This document shows positions 53,201-61,490 of a stretch of DNA of 64,000 bases, piece after piece (within the stretch, counting starts at the first letter, position 1; each line of letters begins with the position of its first letter). Location of the stretch: NCBI GenBank assembly GCA_965279735.1, contig OZ257260.1:3906001-3970000 (forward strand), given 5' to 3'. Origin of the DNA: CAIUGU01 sp965279735. Its GTDB lineage: Bacteria > Pseudomonadota > Gammaproteobacteria > Steroidobacterales > Steroidobacteraceae. A model generated the notes under the pieces. It worked only from the letters and a program-made list of their open reading frames with translations. It did no database searches and was not told the origin of the DNA. A program made the position numbers and the translations under genes.

Positions 53201-53609
53201 CATGCAGGTAAAGGTTTCGGGGCTTGCACCTGATCGTTATGCGCTGACCTGCAATGGCCATCGTCTGCCGCTGCGGCCAACAGGCGCAGTCGGCGAGTTC
53301 GTGGCCGGCGTGCGCTATCGCGCGTGGCAGCCGGCGGCTGCATTGCACCCACTGATCACGAGCAACAACCCGCTGACCTTCGATCTCGTCGACACCTGGA
53401 TGCAGCGCTCGCTCGGCGGTTGTCAGTATCACGTCGCGCATCCCGGCGGTCGCAGCTACGACACGTTCCCTGTCAACGCCTTCGAAGCGGAAAGCCGGCG
53501 GCTCGCGCGCTTCTTCCGCATCGGCCACACGCCGGGCGTCATGGCAGTGGCGCCAGCCGATTCGACGAATGCGGACTTTCCGTTTACGCTCGATCTCAGG
53601 GCACGATGA
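50220..53609 (+). CDS. transglutaminase-DUF2126 large protein
   Basis: A 1129-residue protein starting at TTG (50220), after GGAG. The N-terminal part opens VTHYQYDRPVNLGPQIVRLR, typical of bacterial transglutaminase-like N domains. The transglutaminase core (about residues 170-250) has Cys in GSCRDSAALLVHLL, His in DLHAWVEVYL and Asp in IGLDPTSG. The remainder, roughly 270-1110, is DUF2126, including GDVRLTMGGEPTFVSGDDP. Iyer and co-workers (amidoligase survey) placed this COG4196-type protein with circularly permuted ATP-grasp and alpha-E proteins and proposed peptide ligation or modification, but the product is unknown. It is the first gene of a four-gene operon. Confidence 0.85.
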   Translation: MSIHVALNHVTHYQYDRPVNLGPQIVRLRPAPHSRTRILSYSLNILPAKHFINWQQDPQSNYLARLVFPEKTREFRIEVDLVAEMSVLNPFDFFLSPTAEKFPVVYEAGERRDLVPYLVKPPATPLVAKFLKETPRDPVRTIDFLVAINRRLAEDIRYLIRMEPGVQQPEETLEKASGSCRDSAALLVHLLRHLGFAARFVSGYLIQLVADVKSLDGPSGPEQDFTDLHAWVEVYLPGGGWIGLDPTSGLLAGEGHIPLACTPEPVSAAPVTGAVDKAEVTFAHSMKVSRVWEAPRVTKPYTDGQWLEIEKLGGRIDAELNAGDVRLTMGGEPTFVSGDDPDGAEWNTTAMGPNKRKLAATLYHRMRDKYAPQGLAHFGQGKWYPGEQLPRWSLNCFWRNDGEPMWENAKLLADETVDYGVDEEAAQKFLAAVATRLGLDPKFVFAAYEDAFYYLWRERKLPVNVDPFKSKLEDPLERARLAKIFSQGLDEAVGHVLPVGRDASGVRWQSGNWFPRADRCYLIPGDSALGYRLPLDTLPWVSDAEYPFMYPPDTTQPFMPLQSYAQIRQQFQTSLAAGTLDRKVETAQAGTAASANGKAGNGHAGNGTTPTVASPPSPEFLQSANFITRTAMSAEPRGGVLYIFMPPTSRLEDYLELVTAVEATAAALDQPVILEGYEPPRDPRLQQFRVTPDPGVIEVNIHPSASWDQLVDRTTHLYDTARETRLTTEKFMLDGRHTGTGGGNHFVLGGASVNDSPFLRRPDLLRSLLSYWHNHPSLSYLFSGLFIGPTSQAPRVDEARNDSLYELELAFKQLPPKGTMPAPWLVDRVFRNLLIDVSGNTHRTEFCIDKLYSPDGPTGRLGLLEMRAFEMPPHARMSLTQQLLLRSMVARFWKQPYEPARLARWGTELHDRFMLPYFVDQDFRDVMQEMHAAGFPIKPEWFAPHFEFRFPKYGDFATRGVEIELRHALEPWHVMGEEGAAGGAVRYVDSSVERMQVKVSGLAPDRYALTCNGHRLPLRPTGAVGEFVAGVRYRAWQPAAALHPLITSNNPLTFDLVDTWMQRSLGGCQYHVAHPGGRSYDTFPVNAFEAESRRLARFFRIGHTPGVMAVAPADSTNADFPFTLDLRAR

Positions 53610-53634
53610 TTGATAAAGAGCAGAAAGAAACTCG

Positions 53635-56094
53635 ATGGCGGCCGACAGTCTGGAATTTTATGCAACTGATGCACACCGCTATGACGAACTGCGGGACCGC
53701 AGCGGTGAGCTGCGGCCGCACTGGCGGCCGTTGATCGAACGCCTGACGGCGGATGGCGCCCGTGCGGCGCGGCGCGGAGTTGAACTCGCCCAGCGGCTGA
53801 TCGTCGAGAACGGCGTTACCTATAACGTCTACGCGGATCCACAGGGCAAGGACCGGCCCTGGGTACTCGATCCATTGCCGTTGGTCCTGCCTGCTGCGGA
53901 ATGGAAGCAGATCGAAGCCGGTGTCGCCCAGCGTGCGAAATTGCTCGACGCGCTGCTCGGCGATCTCTATGGGCCGCAGAACCTGCTGACGTCAGGTGCC
54001 GTGCCGCCCGAATTGCCTTTCGGTCATCCCAATTTTCTCTGGCCCTGTCACGGGATGAAGCCTCCCGGTGGCCACTGGCTGCACATCTACGCTGTGGATC
54101 TCGCGCGTTCCGCGGAAGGCACGTGGTGGGTGCTGGCCGATCGCACGCAAACGCCTTCGGGTACTGGCTATGCACTCGAGAACCGGCAGATCGTTGCGCG
54201 CGTATTACCTGAGCTGATCCGTGACCTCGCGGTGCGGCCGCTCAACGGTTTTTTCGCGAGCTTGCGTGAGCGGCTGCTCGGGTTCGCTGAAGAAGGCGAA
54301 ACGCCACTCGCGGTAGTGCTCACCCCGGGGTCGTTCAACGAAACCTATTTCGAACACGCCTATCTCGCGCGGCAACTCGGTTTGCCGCTGGTCGAAGGCT
54401 CGGACCTGACCGTACGTGGCGATACCGTTTATCTAAAGACGCTGACCGGCCTGCGACGCGTGCATGCCATCCTGCGCCGGCTCGACGACGACTTCTGCGA
54501 TCCCGTGGAATTGCGGGCGGATTCGGCGCTTGGTGTGCCGGGTCTGCTGGCAGCGGCACGCGCAGGGCGCGTCATGCTTGCCAATGCGCTGGGCAGCGGT
54601 GTGCTCGAGTCGGCAGCGTGGCTCGGATTCATGCCCGGCGCCGCACAACAACTGCTGGGCGAGCCGTTGCTGCTGCCCTCCGTTGCGACGTGGTGGTGTG
54701 GTGAGCGCCCTGCGCTCGCGCATGTCATCCAGAATCTGGATCGTCTCGTGATCAAGCCTGCGTTCCCGAGCCAGCGGTTCGAGCCGGTGTTCGGTCGTGA
54801 CCTGAGTCCGCCGCTGCGAGCGCGACTGATCGAAAGGCTGCAGGCGCGCCCGCACGCGTACGTGGCCCAGGAACGTCTGGATCTGTCGCAGGCGCCGGTA
54901 TGGCGATCGGGCGAAAAAACCGGCTTCGCCGCGCGTGCGCTCGGGATTCGTGTCTATGCCATCCGCACCGCGAACGGATTCGAAGTCATGCCGGGCGGTC
55001 TCGCGCGCATCGCCTCGGACAGCCACATGGATATCGTCTCCACCCAGCGCGGAGGCGGCAGCAAAGACGTCTGGGTGCTGGGACATGCAGCAGAAGATCC
55101 GCAGCCACTGACGGCGGCATCGCGGTTGCGTGTGCGGCACGACGATCTGCCGTCGCGCCTGGTGGAGAACCTGTACTGGTTCGGCCGGTATGCCGAACGC
55201 TGCGAGGACAAGGTCCGGTTGCTGCGTGCGACGCTTGCAGTGCGCGTGGATCCGGAAACCTGGAAGCTGGCAGTGGATGCATGCCAGCGCTTCGGTGTCT
55301 TGAGCCGCGAGGCGCGCATTTCCCATGCCGTCTTCGATGCCGACAATTCGCTCGGGTTGCCGTCAGACCTGCGCCGGCTCATCTACTGCGCGACAGAAGT
55401 CCGTAGCCGCCTGTCTACCGAACACTGGTCGGCGATCGGCACCCTGCAGCGCGAGTATCACGAAACCACGCCTTCCCTGCGTGATACGTTGCCTCCCGAT
55501 CCGCGCGAAGCACTGGACCGGTTGCTCGCGCCGCTGGTTGCACTGGCCGGGCTGGCTCTCGATGACATGACTCAGGACGATGGCTGGGTGCTGTTGATTC
55601 TCGGCCGGCGCCTGGAGCGACTCCAATTTCTCGCGAGTCTGCTGTCGCAGCGACTCACGATCTCCACGGCAGCGTCGCAGGGCGAAGTCGAATGGCTGCT
55701 CGATATCGCCGGCAGCACGATTACCTACCGCATGCGCTATCTCGCGGCCCCTCGCCTGGCGCCGGCGCTCGATCTGCTGGTCCGTGACGCCAGCAATCCC
55801 CGCGCCCTGGCTTTCCAGGCGCTGGCCATCCGCGAGTCCCTCGCCCGGCTGACCCAGTCGCTGGGATCGGCATCCGATTCGGCGGTGGAACGTGCATTTG
55901 CCGACGCCATGAATCCCTTGCTCGAAGTGGATCTCGGTACGCTCGAAGGCGAAGGCCACGGCGCAACTGCCGCACGGCAGGCTTTCGCCGGATGTCTCGA
56001 TGGCCTTGGCCTGGCCGCAGGCCGGCTGTCTGACCGGCTTTCGCTGCGCCATTTCTCGCATGTGAAATCGGATATCCATACGGTGGCGGCATGA
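53635..56094 (+). CDS. circularly permuted ATP-grasp / alpha-E fusion protein
   Basis: An 819-residue fusion. Residues about 1-480 are the circularly permuted ATP-grasp type (DUF404/DUF407 style): RRGVELAQRLIVENGVTYNV, LDALLGDLYGPQNLLTSGA, VVLTPGSFNETYFEHAYLAR and IKPAFPSQRFEPVFGRDLS. Residues about 500-815 are an alpha-E domain, starting with RLVENLYWFGRYAERCEDKV. In many bacteria these are two separate genes, so the fusion is notable. The ATP-grasp is expected to form an amide or peptide-like bond; substrate and product are unknown. It overlaps the next gene by four bases (ATGA). Confidence 0.85.
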   Translation: MAADSLEFYATDAHRYDELRDRSGELRPHWRPLIERLTADGARAARRGVELAQRLIVENGVTYNVYADPQGKDRPWVLDPLPLVLPAAEWKQIEAGVAQRAKLLDALLGDLYGPQNLLTSGAVPPELPFGHPNFLWPCHGMKPPGGHWLHIYAVDLARSAEGTWWVLADRTQTPSGTGYALENRQIVARVLPELIRDLAVRPLNGFFASLRERLLGFAEEGETPLAVVLTPGSFNETYFEHAYLARQLGLPLVEGSDLTVRGDTVYLKTLTGLRRVHAILRRLDDDFCDPVELRADSALGVPGLLAAARAGRVMLANALGSGVLESAAWLGFMPGAAQQLLGEPLLLPSVATWWCGERPALAHVIQNLDRLVIKPAFPSQRFEPVFGRDLSPPLRARLIERLQARPHAYVAQERLDLSQAPVWRSGEKTGFAARALGIRVYAIRTANGFEVMPGGLARIASDSHMDIVSTQRGGGSKDVWVLGHAAEDPQPLTAASRLRVRHDDLPSRLVENLYWFGRYAERCEDKVRLLRATLAVRVDPETWKLAVDACQRFGVLSREARISHAVFDADNSLGLPSDLRRLIYCATEVRSRLSTEHWSAIGTLQREYHETTPSLRDTLPPDPREALDRLLAPLVALAGLALDDMTQDDGWVLLILGRRLERLQFLASLLSQRLTISTAASQGEVEWLLDIAGSTITYRMRYLAAPRLAPALDLLVRDASNPRALAFQALAIRESLARLTQSLGSASDSAVERAFADAMNPLLEVDLGTLEGEGHGATAARQAFAGCLDGLGLAAGRLSDRLSLRHFSHVKSDIHTVAA

Positions 56095-56993
56095 GCGCTG
56101 TCCGCTATCGCGTTCGCCACGAAACGACGTATGCCTACGGCGGCGACGTCGTGCTTTCGCGGCAGCTTCTGCATCTGACTCCGCGCCCATCGGCGTGGCA
56201 GACGTGCCTGACCCACGGCATCGATCTGGATCCCGTGCCGGCGACGAGGAAGGATGAAGCCGACGCATTCGGCAATACGGTGACGCGTCTTGAGTTCGAT
56301 CGTCCCCATGATCGCCTTGAAGTGGTCGCGACCATGGAGGTCGAGATCAGGCAGCGGACCGCGATCGACGCTGCGGTGACCGAGAGCTGGGAACGGGTCC
56401 GCGACGACCTCGCCTATACCGGCCGGCCGCTCGCGCCGCGCAAACTCGATGCGATGCGCTTCCGCATGCAATCGCCCTATGTGCGCGTGAAGCATGTTTT
56501 CCAGCGGTATGCCAACGACTGTTTTCCGGCAGGTCGTCCCGTGCTGGCGGGCGCCGAGGCCCTGATGATGAAGATCTTCAAGGACTTCACCTACGCGCCC
56601 GGAGAGACGAACGTTGCGACTCCCTTGATGCGCGTCTTTGAAAGCCGGCGCGGCGTCTGCCAGGATTTTGCCCACTTCATGATCGCGTGCCTGCGGTCGC
56701 ACGGACTCGCCGCGCGGTACGTCAGCGGGTACCTCAGGACCATTCCTGCCAAGGGGGCAACCTCCCTTGTGGGCGCGGATGCATCGCATGCCTGGGTCGC
56801 CGTGTACTGTCCGCCACTCGGATGGGTGGAGCTCGATCCGACCAACGGCATCCGGACCGGTCTCGATCATGTGGCGCTCGCCTGGGGCCGTGACTTCGGT
56901 GACGTGTCGCCGCTGCGCGGAGTCATCATTGGCGGCGGCATGCATCATCCGTCGGTGCGGGTCACGGTCGAGGCCGTCGGCGCCGCTCCATGA
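56091..56993 (+). CDS. transglutaminase-family protein
   Basis: A 300-residue transglutaminase-like protein. Its N-terminal domain opens VRYRVRHETTYAYGGDVVLS. The catalytic triad is seen as Cys in GVCQDFAHFM, His in ASHAWVAVYC and Asp in VELDPTNGI, in the normal order. It overlaps both neighbours by four bases and should be co-translated with them. In this family the papain-fold core can act as a peptidase, amidase or acyl transfer enzyme. The enzyme probably cuts or crosslinks the product made by the ATP-grasp protein; that is inference from gene context. Confidence 0.87.
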   Translation: MSAVRYRVRHETTYAYGGDVVLSRQLLHLTPRPSAWQTCLTHGIDLDPVPATRKDEADAFGNTVTRLEFDRPHDRLEVVATMEVEIRQRTAIDAAVTESWERVRDDLAYTGRPLAPRKLDAMRFRMQSPYVRVKHVFQRYANDCFPAGRPVLAGAEALMMKIFKDFTYAPGETNVATPLMRVFESRRGVCQDFAHFMIACLRSHGLAARYVSGYLRTIPAKGATSLVGADASHAWVAVYCPPLGWVELDPTNGIRTGLDHVALAWGRDFGDVSPLRGVIIGGGMHHPSVRVTVEAVGAAP

Positions 56994-58483
56994 AATCTTC
57001 CGCGACAGGCCAGGACGCGCTCGTCACGCTCGAGCGTTGCTCACTCGTGCTGGGTGGTCATGTCGTACTCGACGACGTGAATTTCTCCTTGCATGCACAT
57101 CAGCGCTGGGCGCTGGTCGGCGCCAATGGTTCGGGCAAGACGATGCTGCTCAAGCTGCTCCGCGGCGACCTGTGGCCGACTCCCACCGGCAACGAATCGA
57201 GAACCTATCGTCTGGACGATGACGGAGAGAGCGGCGAACCTGCTGGAGCCAAGGAACACATCGCCTATCTCGGGCCGGAGCGGCAGGACAAGTATCTGCG
57301 TCACGACTGGGACCTCACCGTCACGCAGGTCGTCACGACCGGTCTCTTCGATGAAGACATTCCCTTGAGTACGCCCGACCGGGCGGGGCGGGCACGCGTA
57401 TCCCGATTGCTCAAGCGCTTCCGGCTGTGGGGGTTGCGCCGTCGACGCATTCTCGGTCTTTCGTATGGGCAACGCAGGCTCGTGCTGGTGGCCAGGGCGT
57501 TTGCCGGCAACCCGAAAGTGCTGTTGCTGGACGAAGTATTCAACGGGCTCGATACGCAAAGTCGCCGTCGACTGCGGGAAGCGCTGGAACACGGAGGTAC
57601 GCGCGGACCGGCCTGGGTGCTGTCGACGCATCGCGCAGTCGAACTGCCAGCGAATCTCACCCACATTGCGCACATTCGGTCGGGACGCATTCTCGATGCA
57701 GGTCCCATCGGCCGCGTGGCACGAACACAAGGTGCTGCGCGCATCGTGAAAGCAGGCAAGCTGCCCGTGAGGAGTGCGACAAGGAAAGTCCCGAAGCATA
57801 GCGTCCCGCTCGTGCGGATCCGCAATGCCAACATCTACCGCGACTACCGTCCTGTCCTCAAGGGATTGGACTGGACCTTGAATGCGGGTGAGCACTGGGC
57901 CTTGCTGGGACGCAACGGGTCCGGCAAATCAACCTTGCTGACGATGATCTATGGCGATCTGCATCCTGCGCTCGGCGGCACCATCGAACGTCGGGGGGCA
58001 CCGACGGGTACGCCGATCGAGGTCTGGAAACGTCGTGTCGGGTTTGTTTCGCCTGAACTGCAGGCCGAACACTTTCGTGCTGCCAGCATCGAGGAAATCG
58101 TTGTTTCCGGACGCTATGCGAGCGTAGGGCTCAATCTGCCGCCGACGCGAACCGATCGCCGCGAAGCCCATCGCTGGCTGGATTTCTTTGGCCTCGAGAG
58201 TCTGGCGAAGCGGGGTCCGCGTGAAGTGTCGTACGGGCAGTTGCGCCTCGCGCTGATTGCCAGAGCGATGGTCCTGTATCCCGAGCTGCTGCTGCTGGAT
58301 GAACCCTTCACGGGGCTGGATGCGGATCTGCATGCTCATGTTCTCGATCTCATCGAGCAGCTGGCCCTCGGCGGCACGCAGGTCGTCATGGCGGTGCACC
58401 ATGAAAACGATCTCATTCCCTCCATTCATCATGTGCTGAAAATTCTTCCGGGTGGGCGCACGCGAGTCGTGCAACGGGCGTAG
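56990..58483 (+). CDS. tandem ABC ATPase (ModF-like)
   Basis: A 497-residue soluble ATPase with two ABC domains and no membrane segment. Walker A boxes are GANGSGKT and GRNGSGKS; Walker B motifs LLLDEVFNGLD and LLLDEPFTGLD. Both signature motifs are changed from LSGGQ to LSYGQRRL and VSYGQLRL. The length and degenerate signature match ModF/PhrA-type proteins, which accompany molybdate or photorepair genes but have no established transport role. Here it is the fourth gene in an operon of transglutaminase and ATP-grasp proteins, overlapping by four bases, so a link to that system seems likely. It carries no permease partner. Confidence 0.85.
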   Translation: MKSSATGQDALVTLERCSLVLGGHVVLDDVNFSLHAHQRWALVGANGSGKTMLLKLLRGDLWPTPTGNESRTYRLDDDGESGEPAGAKEHIAYLGPERQDKYLRHDWDLTVTQVVTTGLFDEDIPLSTPDRAGRARVSRLLKRFRLWGLRRRRILGLSYGQRRLVLVARAFAGNPKVLLLDEVFNGLDTQSRRRLREALEHGGTRGPAWVLSTHRAVELPANLTHIAHIRSGRILDAGPIGRVARTQGAARIVKAGKLPVRSATRKVPKHSVPLVRIRNANIYRDYRPVLKGLDWTLNAGEHWALLGRNGSGKSTLLTMIYGDLHPALGGTIERRGAPTGTPIEVWKRRVGFVSPELQAEHFRAASIEEIVVSGRYASVGLNLPPTRTDRREAHRWLDFFGLESLAKRGPREVSYGQLRLALIARAMVLYPELLLLDEPFTGLDADLHAHVLDLIEQLALGGTQVVMAVHHENDLIPSIHHVLKILPGGRTRVVQRA

Positions 58484-58517
58484 TCTGCCGAGCAAGCCAG
58501 CCCGGAGTTCCTTGGCC

Positions 58518-59531
58518 ATGAAAAAAACGAAAGCAGTACTTGCGTCGGTGACGGTCCTTTCTGTTGTCGCGCTGCTCGCGCAGGTGGCCAGCGGCCAGTC
58601 TCCCGGGCGCGCCCCGATCAACAAGGCGCAGATCGACCGCTGGATGGTCGAACTGTCCAACTGGGGACGCTGGGGCAAGGACGATGACCGCGGCACACTC
58701 AACCTCATCACGCCCGAAAAGCGCCGGCAGGCCATGGCCCTCGCGCGTGCAGGAGTAGTGGTGTCAATGGAGTTGCCGATGGTGGTTCTTCCGAGAATGG
58801 CGGAAGTCGCCGCCGACGGAAAGCCCAATGGGGTCGGCTACTTCGAGATCCGCTTTCGCACTTTTCCACCCGGTGATCCCCGGGGCAATGACGGTTTCTC
58901 GAGCGACATCCAGGAGTTCGCCGCCCACGGCGGGCCCAACACCCACCTCGATGCGCTCTGCCACGACAGCAACAAGCAGGGACAGCTGTTCAACGGTTAC
59001 CCCCTGGCCGAGACAGTCACCGAGAAGGAAGGCTGCAGGAAGCTCGGCATCGATAAATGGTCCACCGGAATAGTCACTCGCGGAATCCTGGTCGACATGA
59101 GCCGCCTCAAGGGCACGAGCCAGCATGTTCCAGGTTCCGCGGTTTTCATCGCTGATCTCGAGGCCTGGGAAAAGCAGACGGGCCTCCACGTGTCGCCCGG
59201 AGACGCTTTGTTCGTTTACGACCCGGGACCCGTCGAGAACGGTCGTAGTCGCAACGGCGGCTTCGACATCAGCGTCGCTCCGTGGATGCATGCAAGAGGC
59301 GTGGCTTTGACCGGCGGCTTCGCCCGCACGCCCGGGGTTGTCGACGAACCTCGCGCCGATCATCGACTGCTGATCGCGGGCATGGGCTTGCCACTACTCG
59401 ATGGCGCGGACCTCTCGCGCCTGGCAGCAACCGCTGCAGAGCAGAACCGGTGGGAGTTCATGCTGGTCATTGCCCCGATCGCAGCTCCAGGCGGAACGGG
59501 GTCGGTCGTCAATCCACTGGCGATGTTCTGA
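58518..59531 (+). CDS. exported cyclase-family (kynurenine formamidase-like) enzyme
   Basis: A 337-residue exported protein. The start is the ATG at 58518 (MKKTKAVLASVTVLSVVALL), with GGAG ten bases upstream; longer frames overlap the ABC gene. The signal ends near QVASGQS. The cyclase-family metal motif is seen as PNTHLDALCHDS. The family includes kynurenine formamidase and polyketide cyclases that use a metal centre. RGTLNLITPEKRRQAMALAR is the strongest family landmark (quoted in part). The substrate is unknown. It could act on a compound taken up by the TonB receptor at the end of the window. Confidence 0.8.
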   Translation: MKKTKAVLASVTVLSVVALLAQVASGQSPGRAPINKAQIDRWMVELSNWGRWGKDDDRGTLNLITPEKRRQAMALARAGVVVSMELPMVVLPRMAEVAADGKPNGVGYFEIRFRTFPPGDPRGNDGFSSDIQEFAAHGGPNTHLDALCHDSNKQGQLFNGYPLAETVTEKEGCRKLGIDKWSTGIVTRGILVDMSRLKGTSQHVPGSAVFIADLEAWEKQTGLHVSPGDALFVYDPGPVENGRSRNGGFDISVAPWMHARGVALTGGFARTPGVVDEPRADHRLLIAGMGLPLLDGADLSRLAATAAEQNRWEFMLVIAPIAAPGGTGSVVNPLAMF

Positions 59532-59739
59532 TCTGTTGCGCCCTTCTCGTGAGGCTGTCCAGGTCACTCGATCGCGCATGGATGAACCTGCGTCGCATCA
59601 TGATGCAGTCGTCCTGGGTCTTCACCTTGGCGGGTTGAGGAGGACCCGATGAAGATGGACAACTCCATGAAGCCCCCGGTAGGGTATTGACTATCAAGCT
59701 TGGATAGGGACATCTCGCAATGAGCGTGAGGATGACTGC

Positions 59740-60561
59740 ATGTCAGTAGTGGCGGTGAGACCAGCAGGGCCCCTGCGCCCGTTTGTCCACAGGATCGTCC
59801 ACGTGGACTTTGATACACCGCGGGGCACGCTCACGCCCGTATCTCCCCGTCCGGAATCCGGCATCGCCATTTCCCTGCCCGGAGGGAATCGCCTCGATAG
59901 CGTCGATCAGCGCGGGCGTGTGCAACAGACGCCACGGGCCCAGCTGGTTGGCCCCCAGACCCACAACAGCTCCCATTTTCTCAGCACCGGCCGACACATC
60001 GGCCTGAACATCCTGTTCCGCCCCACTGGATTTTTTCGGCTGTTTCACCAATCCCTGGATGAGATCACCGATGGCTGGTATGACGCCTGCGATGTACTGG
60101 GTCCGGATCTGATGAAGCTCAGCGATGCACTGCAGGAGCAGATGTCATGGTCGGCCATGACTTCGCTGGTTGAACAGTTCCTGCTTTCGAGAGTGCGTGG
60201 TTCGCGCCCTGCCAGTGCCGTCACCCAGGTGGCCGCGGAAGTTGCCAGTCGCCCCGATGGCCCGGATTTCAGAAGTCTCGCCGGCTCCTGCGGCATCAGC
60301 GAGCGGCAGCTCGAGCGTCAATTCCTTCAGCAAGTGGGCATGTCGCCGAAACGCTTTGAACGGGTTGTCCGCTTCAGGAGCGCACTGCAGTCCAAAGCCA
60401 GTTCAACATCCGTCACCTGGACCAGGGTGACGCAGGATGCCGGCTACTATGACCAGAATCACCTGATCAAGGACTTTCGAGACCTCACGGGGGCCACGCC
60501 TTCCGCCTATCTGCGTTCGATCTCGCCGTCTCCCGATGCGGAGATGTTCGATCTCAACTGA
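59740..60561 (+). CDS. AraC-family transcriptional regulator
   Basis: A 273-residue AraC-type regulator. GAGGATG six bases before the ATG is the ribosome site. The N-terminal part (VRPAGPLRPFVHRIVHVDFD) matches a ligand-sensing region of the DUF6597 kind. The C-terminal 100 residues are the double helix-turn-helix with DFRSLAGSCGISERQLERQF and DAGYYDQNHLIKDFRDLTG, the latter being the AraC second HTH signature. It could control the adjacent doxX-like and TonB genes, both of which carry a copy of a shared upstream module. The target site has not been shown. Confidence 0.85.
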   Translation: MSVVAVRPAGPLRPFVHRIVHVDFDTPRGTLTPVSPRPESGIAISLPGGNRLDSVDQRGRVQQTPRAQLVGPQTHNSSHFLSTGRHIGLNILFRPTGFFRLFHQSLDEITDGWYDACDVLGPDLMKLSDALQEQMSWSAMTSLVEQFLLSRVRGSRPASAVTQVAAEVASRPDGPDFRSLAGSCGISERQLERQFLQQVGMSPKRFERVVRFRSALQSKASSTSVTWTRVTQDAGYYDQNHLIKDFRDLTGATPSAYLRSISPSPDAEMFDLN

Positions 60562-60701
60562 TCGTTTGGGTCTCTCGCCTCGCTCCGTGCCTTGATGGGC
60601 AATCAGAGCAACGCGCCAGTAACCCCGCGTCGCGATTCGATACTGCAATCTGTAAAAAAAGGCAGCAGCGCAGCCGTCTGGATCCCGCGCATTCACCATC
60701 G

Positions 60702-60772
60702 GCATCCGGTTGTCGTGTTCTTACTATTCCAGTCTCGCCCTGCATCTTAAAAAGCACGCGGTATCGCGGGGC
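60702..60772 (+). promoter_or_regulatory. duplicated control module, copy 1 (upstream of doxX-like gene)
   Basis: This stretch aligns with copy 2 at 61327-61397 with a constant offset of 625 bp; over the core (60711-60772) 48 of 62 positions match. Shared strings include TTCTTACTATT and TAAAAAGCACGC. TTACTA, a 17-bp spacer and ATCTTA could be a weak promoter. It ends 66 bp before the doxX-like ATG. Confidence 0.65.
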
Positions 60773-60837
60773 TGACATCGGCGCTGCCGATCTCGGCGGG
60801 GCATCCGCGGATATCGACAAGCAATTGGAGGAATAGG

Positions 60838-61281
60838 ATGAAGAGGGATTTCGGAGACTTTACCGACGGGGCGTGGGCACTTTTTTTTGCGCGCGTCATT
60901 CTTGGTATCGACTTCCTGATGGCGGGAATATGGAAGGTGTTCACCTTGGGGCCCGCAGAGCATGTAAAGCGCTACTTCCTGCCGGCGGCAGACACATTTC
61001 TTCCCACTTGGTCCCTGTGGACCGTGGGCTCAAGCATTCCGTTCATTGAGCTGGCGACCGGCGCCATGCTGGTGGTGGGCCTGAAAACCCGGACGGCCTG
61101 CATCGTGATCGGCTTCGTGCTGGCAATCGTTGCCTTTGGCCACCTGCTGCTGCAGCCGCTCTTCTCATTCAATACGCATCTGTTTCCCCGCCTCGTGCTG
61201 CTTCTTTTCCTGCTTTCCATGCCCAGGAAAGACGACCGGCTATCGATCGACCGGCTGCTGGCGTTGCGCATCCGCGCTTGA
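60838..61281 (+). CDS. DoxX-like membrane protein
   Basis: A 147-residue inner-membrane protein with four hydrophobic segments. The first carries FFARVILGIDFLMAGIWKV, and ELATGAMLVVGLKTRTACIV is in the second half. This DoxX/DoxD-like pattern occurs in quinone-linked or redox membrane proteins. GGAGGAATAGG precedes the ATG. It lies between two copies of the duplicated control module. The exact role is not known; in some bacteria DoxX proteins take part in thiosulfate:quinone oxidation or membrane redox balance. Confidence 0.75.
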   Translation: MKRDFGDFTDGAWALFFARVILGIDFLMAGIWKVFTLGPAEHVKRYFLPAADTFLPTWSLWTVGSSIPFIELATGAMLVVGLKTRTACIVIGFVLAIVAFGHLLLQPLFSFNTHLFPRLVLLLFLLSMPRKDDRLSIDRLLALRIRA

Positions 61282-61326
61282 TCCCGCCCCTTCGGGTGGA
61301 CCAGCTGTCCGCTTTTCTTTCCGGGA

Positions 61327-61397
61327 GCAGCCGGGTGTCGTCTTCTTACTATTTCGATGCCGCCCTCGATCGTAAAAAGCACGCTGATTGACGGGGC
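61327..61397 (+). promoter_or_regulatory. duplicated control module, copy 2 (upstream of TonB receptor)
   Basis: The partner of the module at 60702-60772. TTACTA, a 17-bp spacer and ATCGTA are in the same positions, followed by TAAAAAGCACGC. It ends 94 bp before the receptor start codon. Confidence 0.65.
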
Positions 61398-61490
61398 AGG
61401 TTCGAGGCCGGTCGCGCTTGCGTGGTCGACATCATGCGAATCGCATGGGCTTTGCTACTGCTTAAAAAAAGTACATCAAGGGGAGTAATC

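Noticed and set aside
59690..59720. Near-palindrome TATCAAGCTTGGATA before the AraC gene as an operator
   Set aside because: The symmetry is interrupted by one base and there is no second copy, so it is not reported as a feature.
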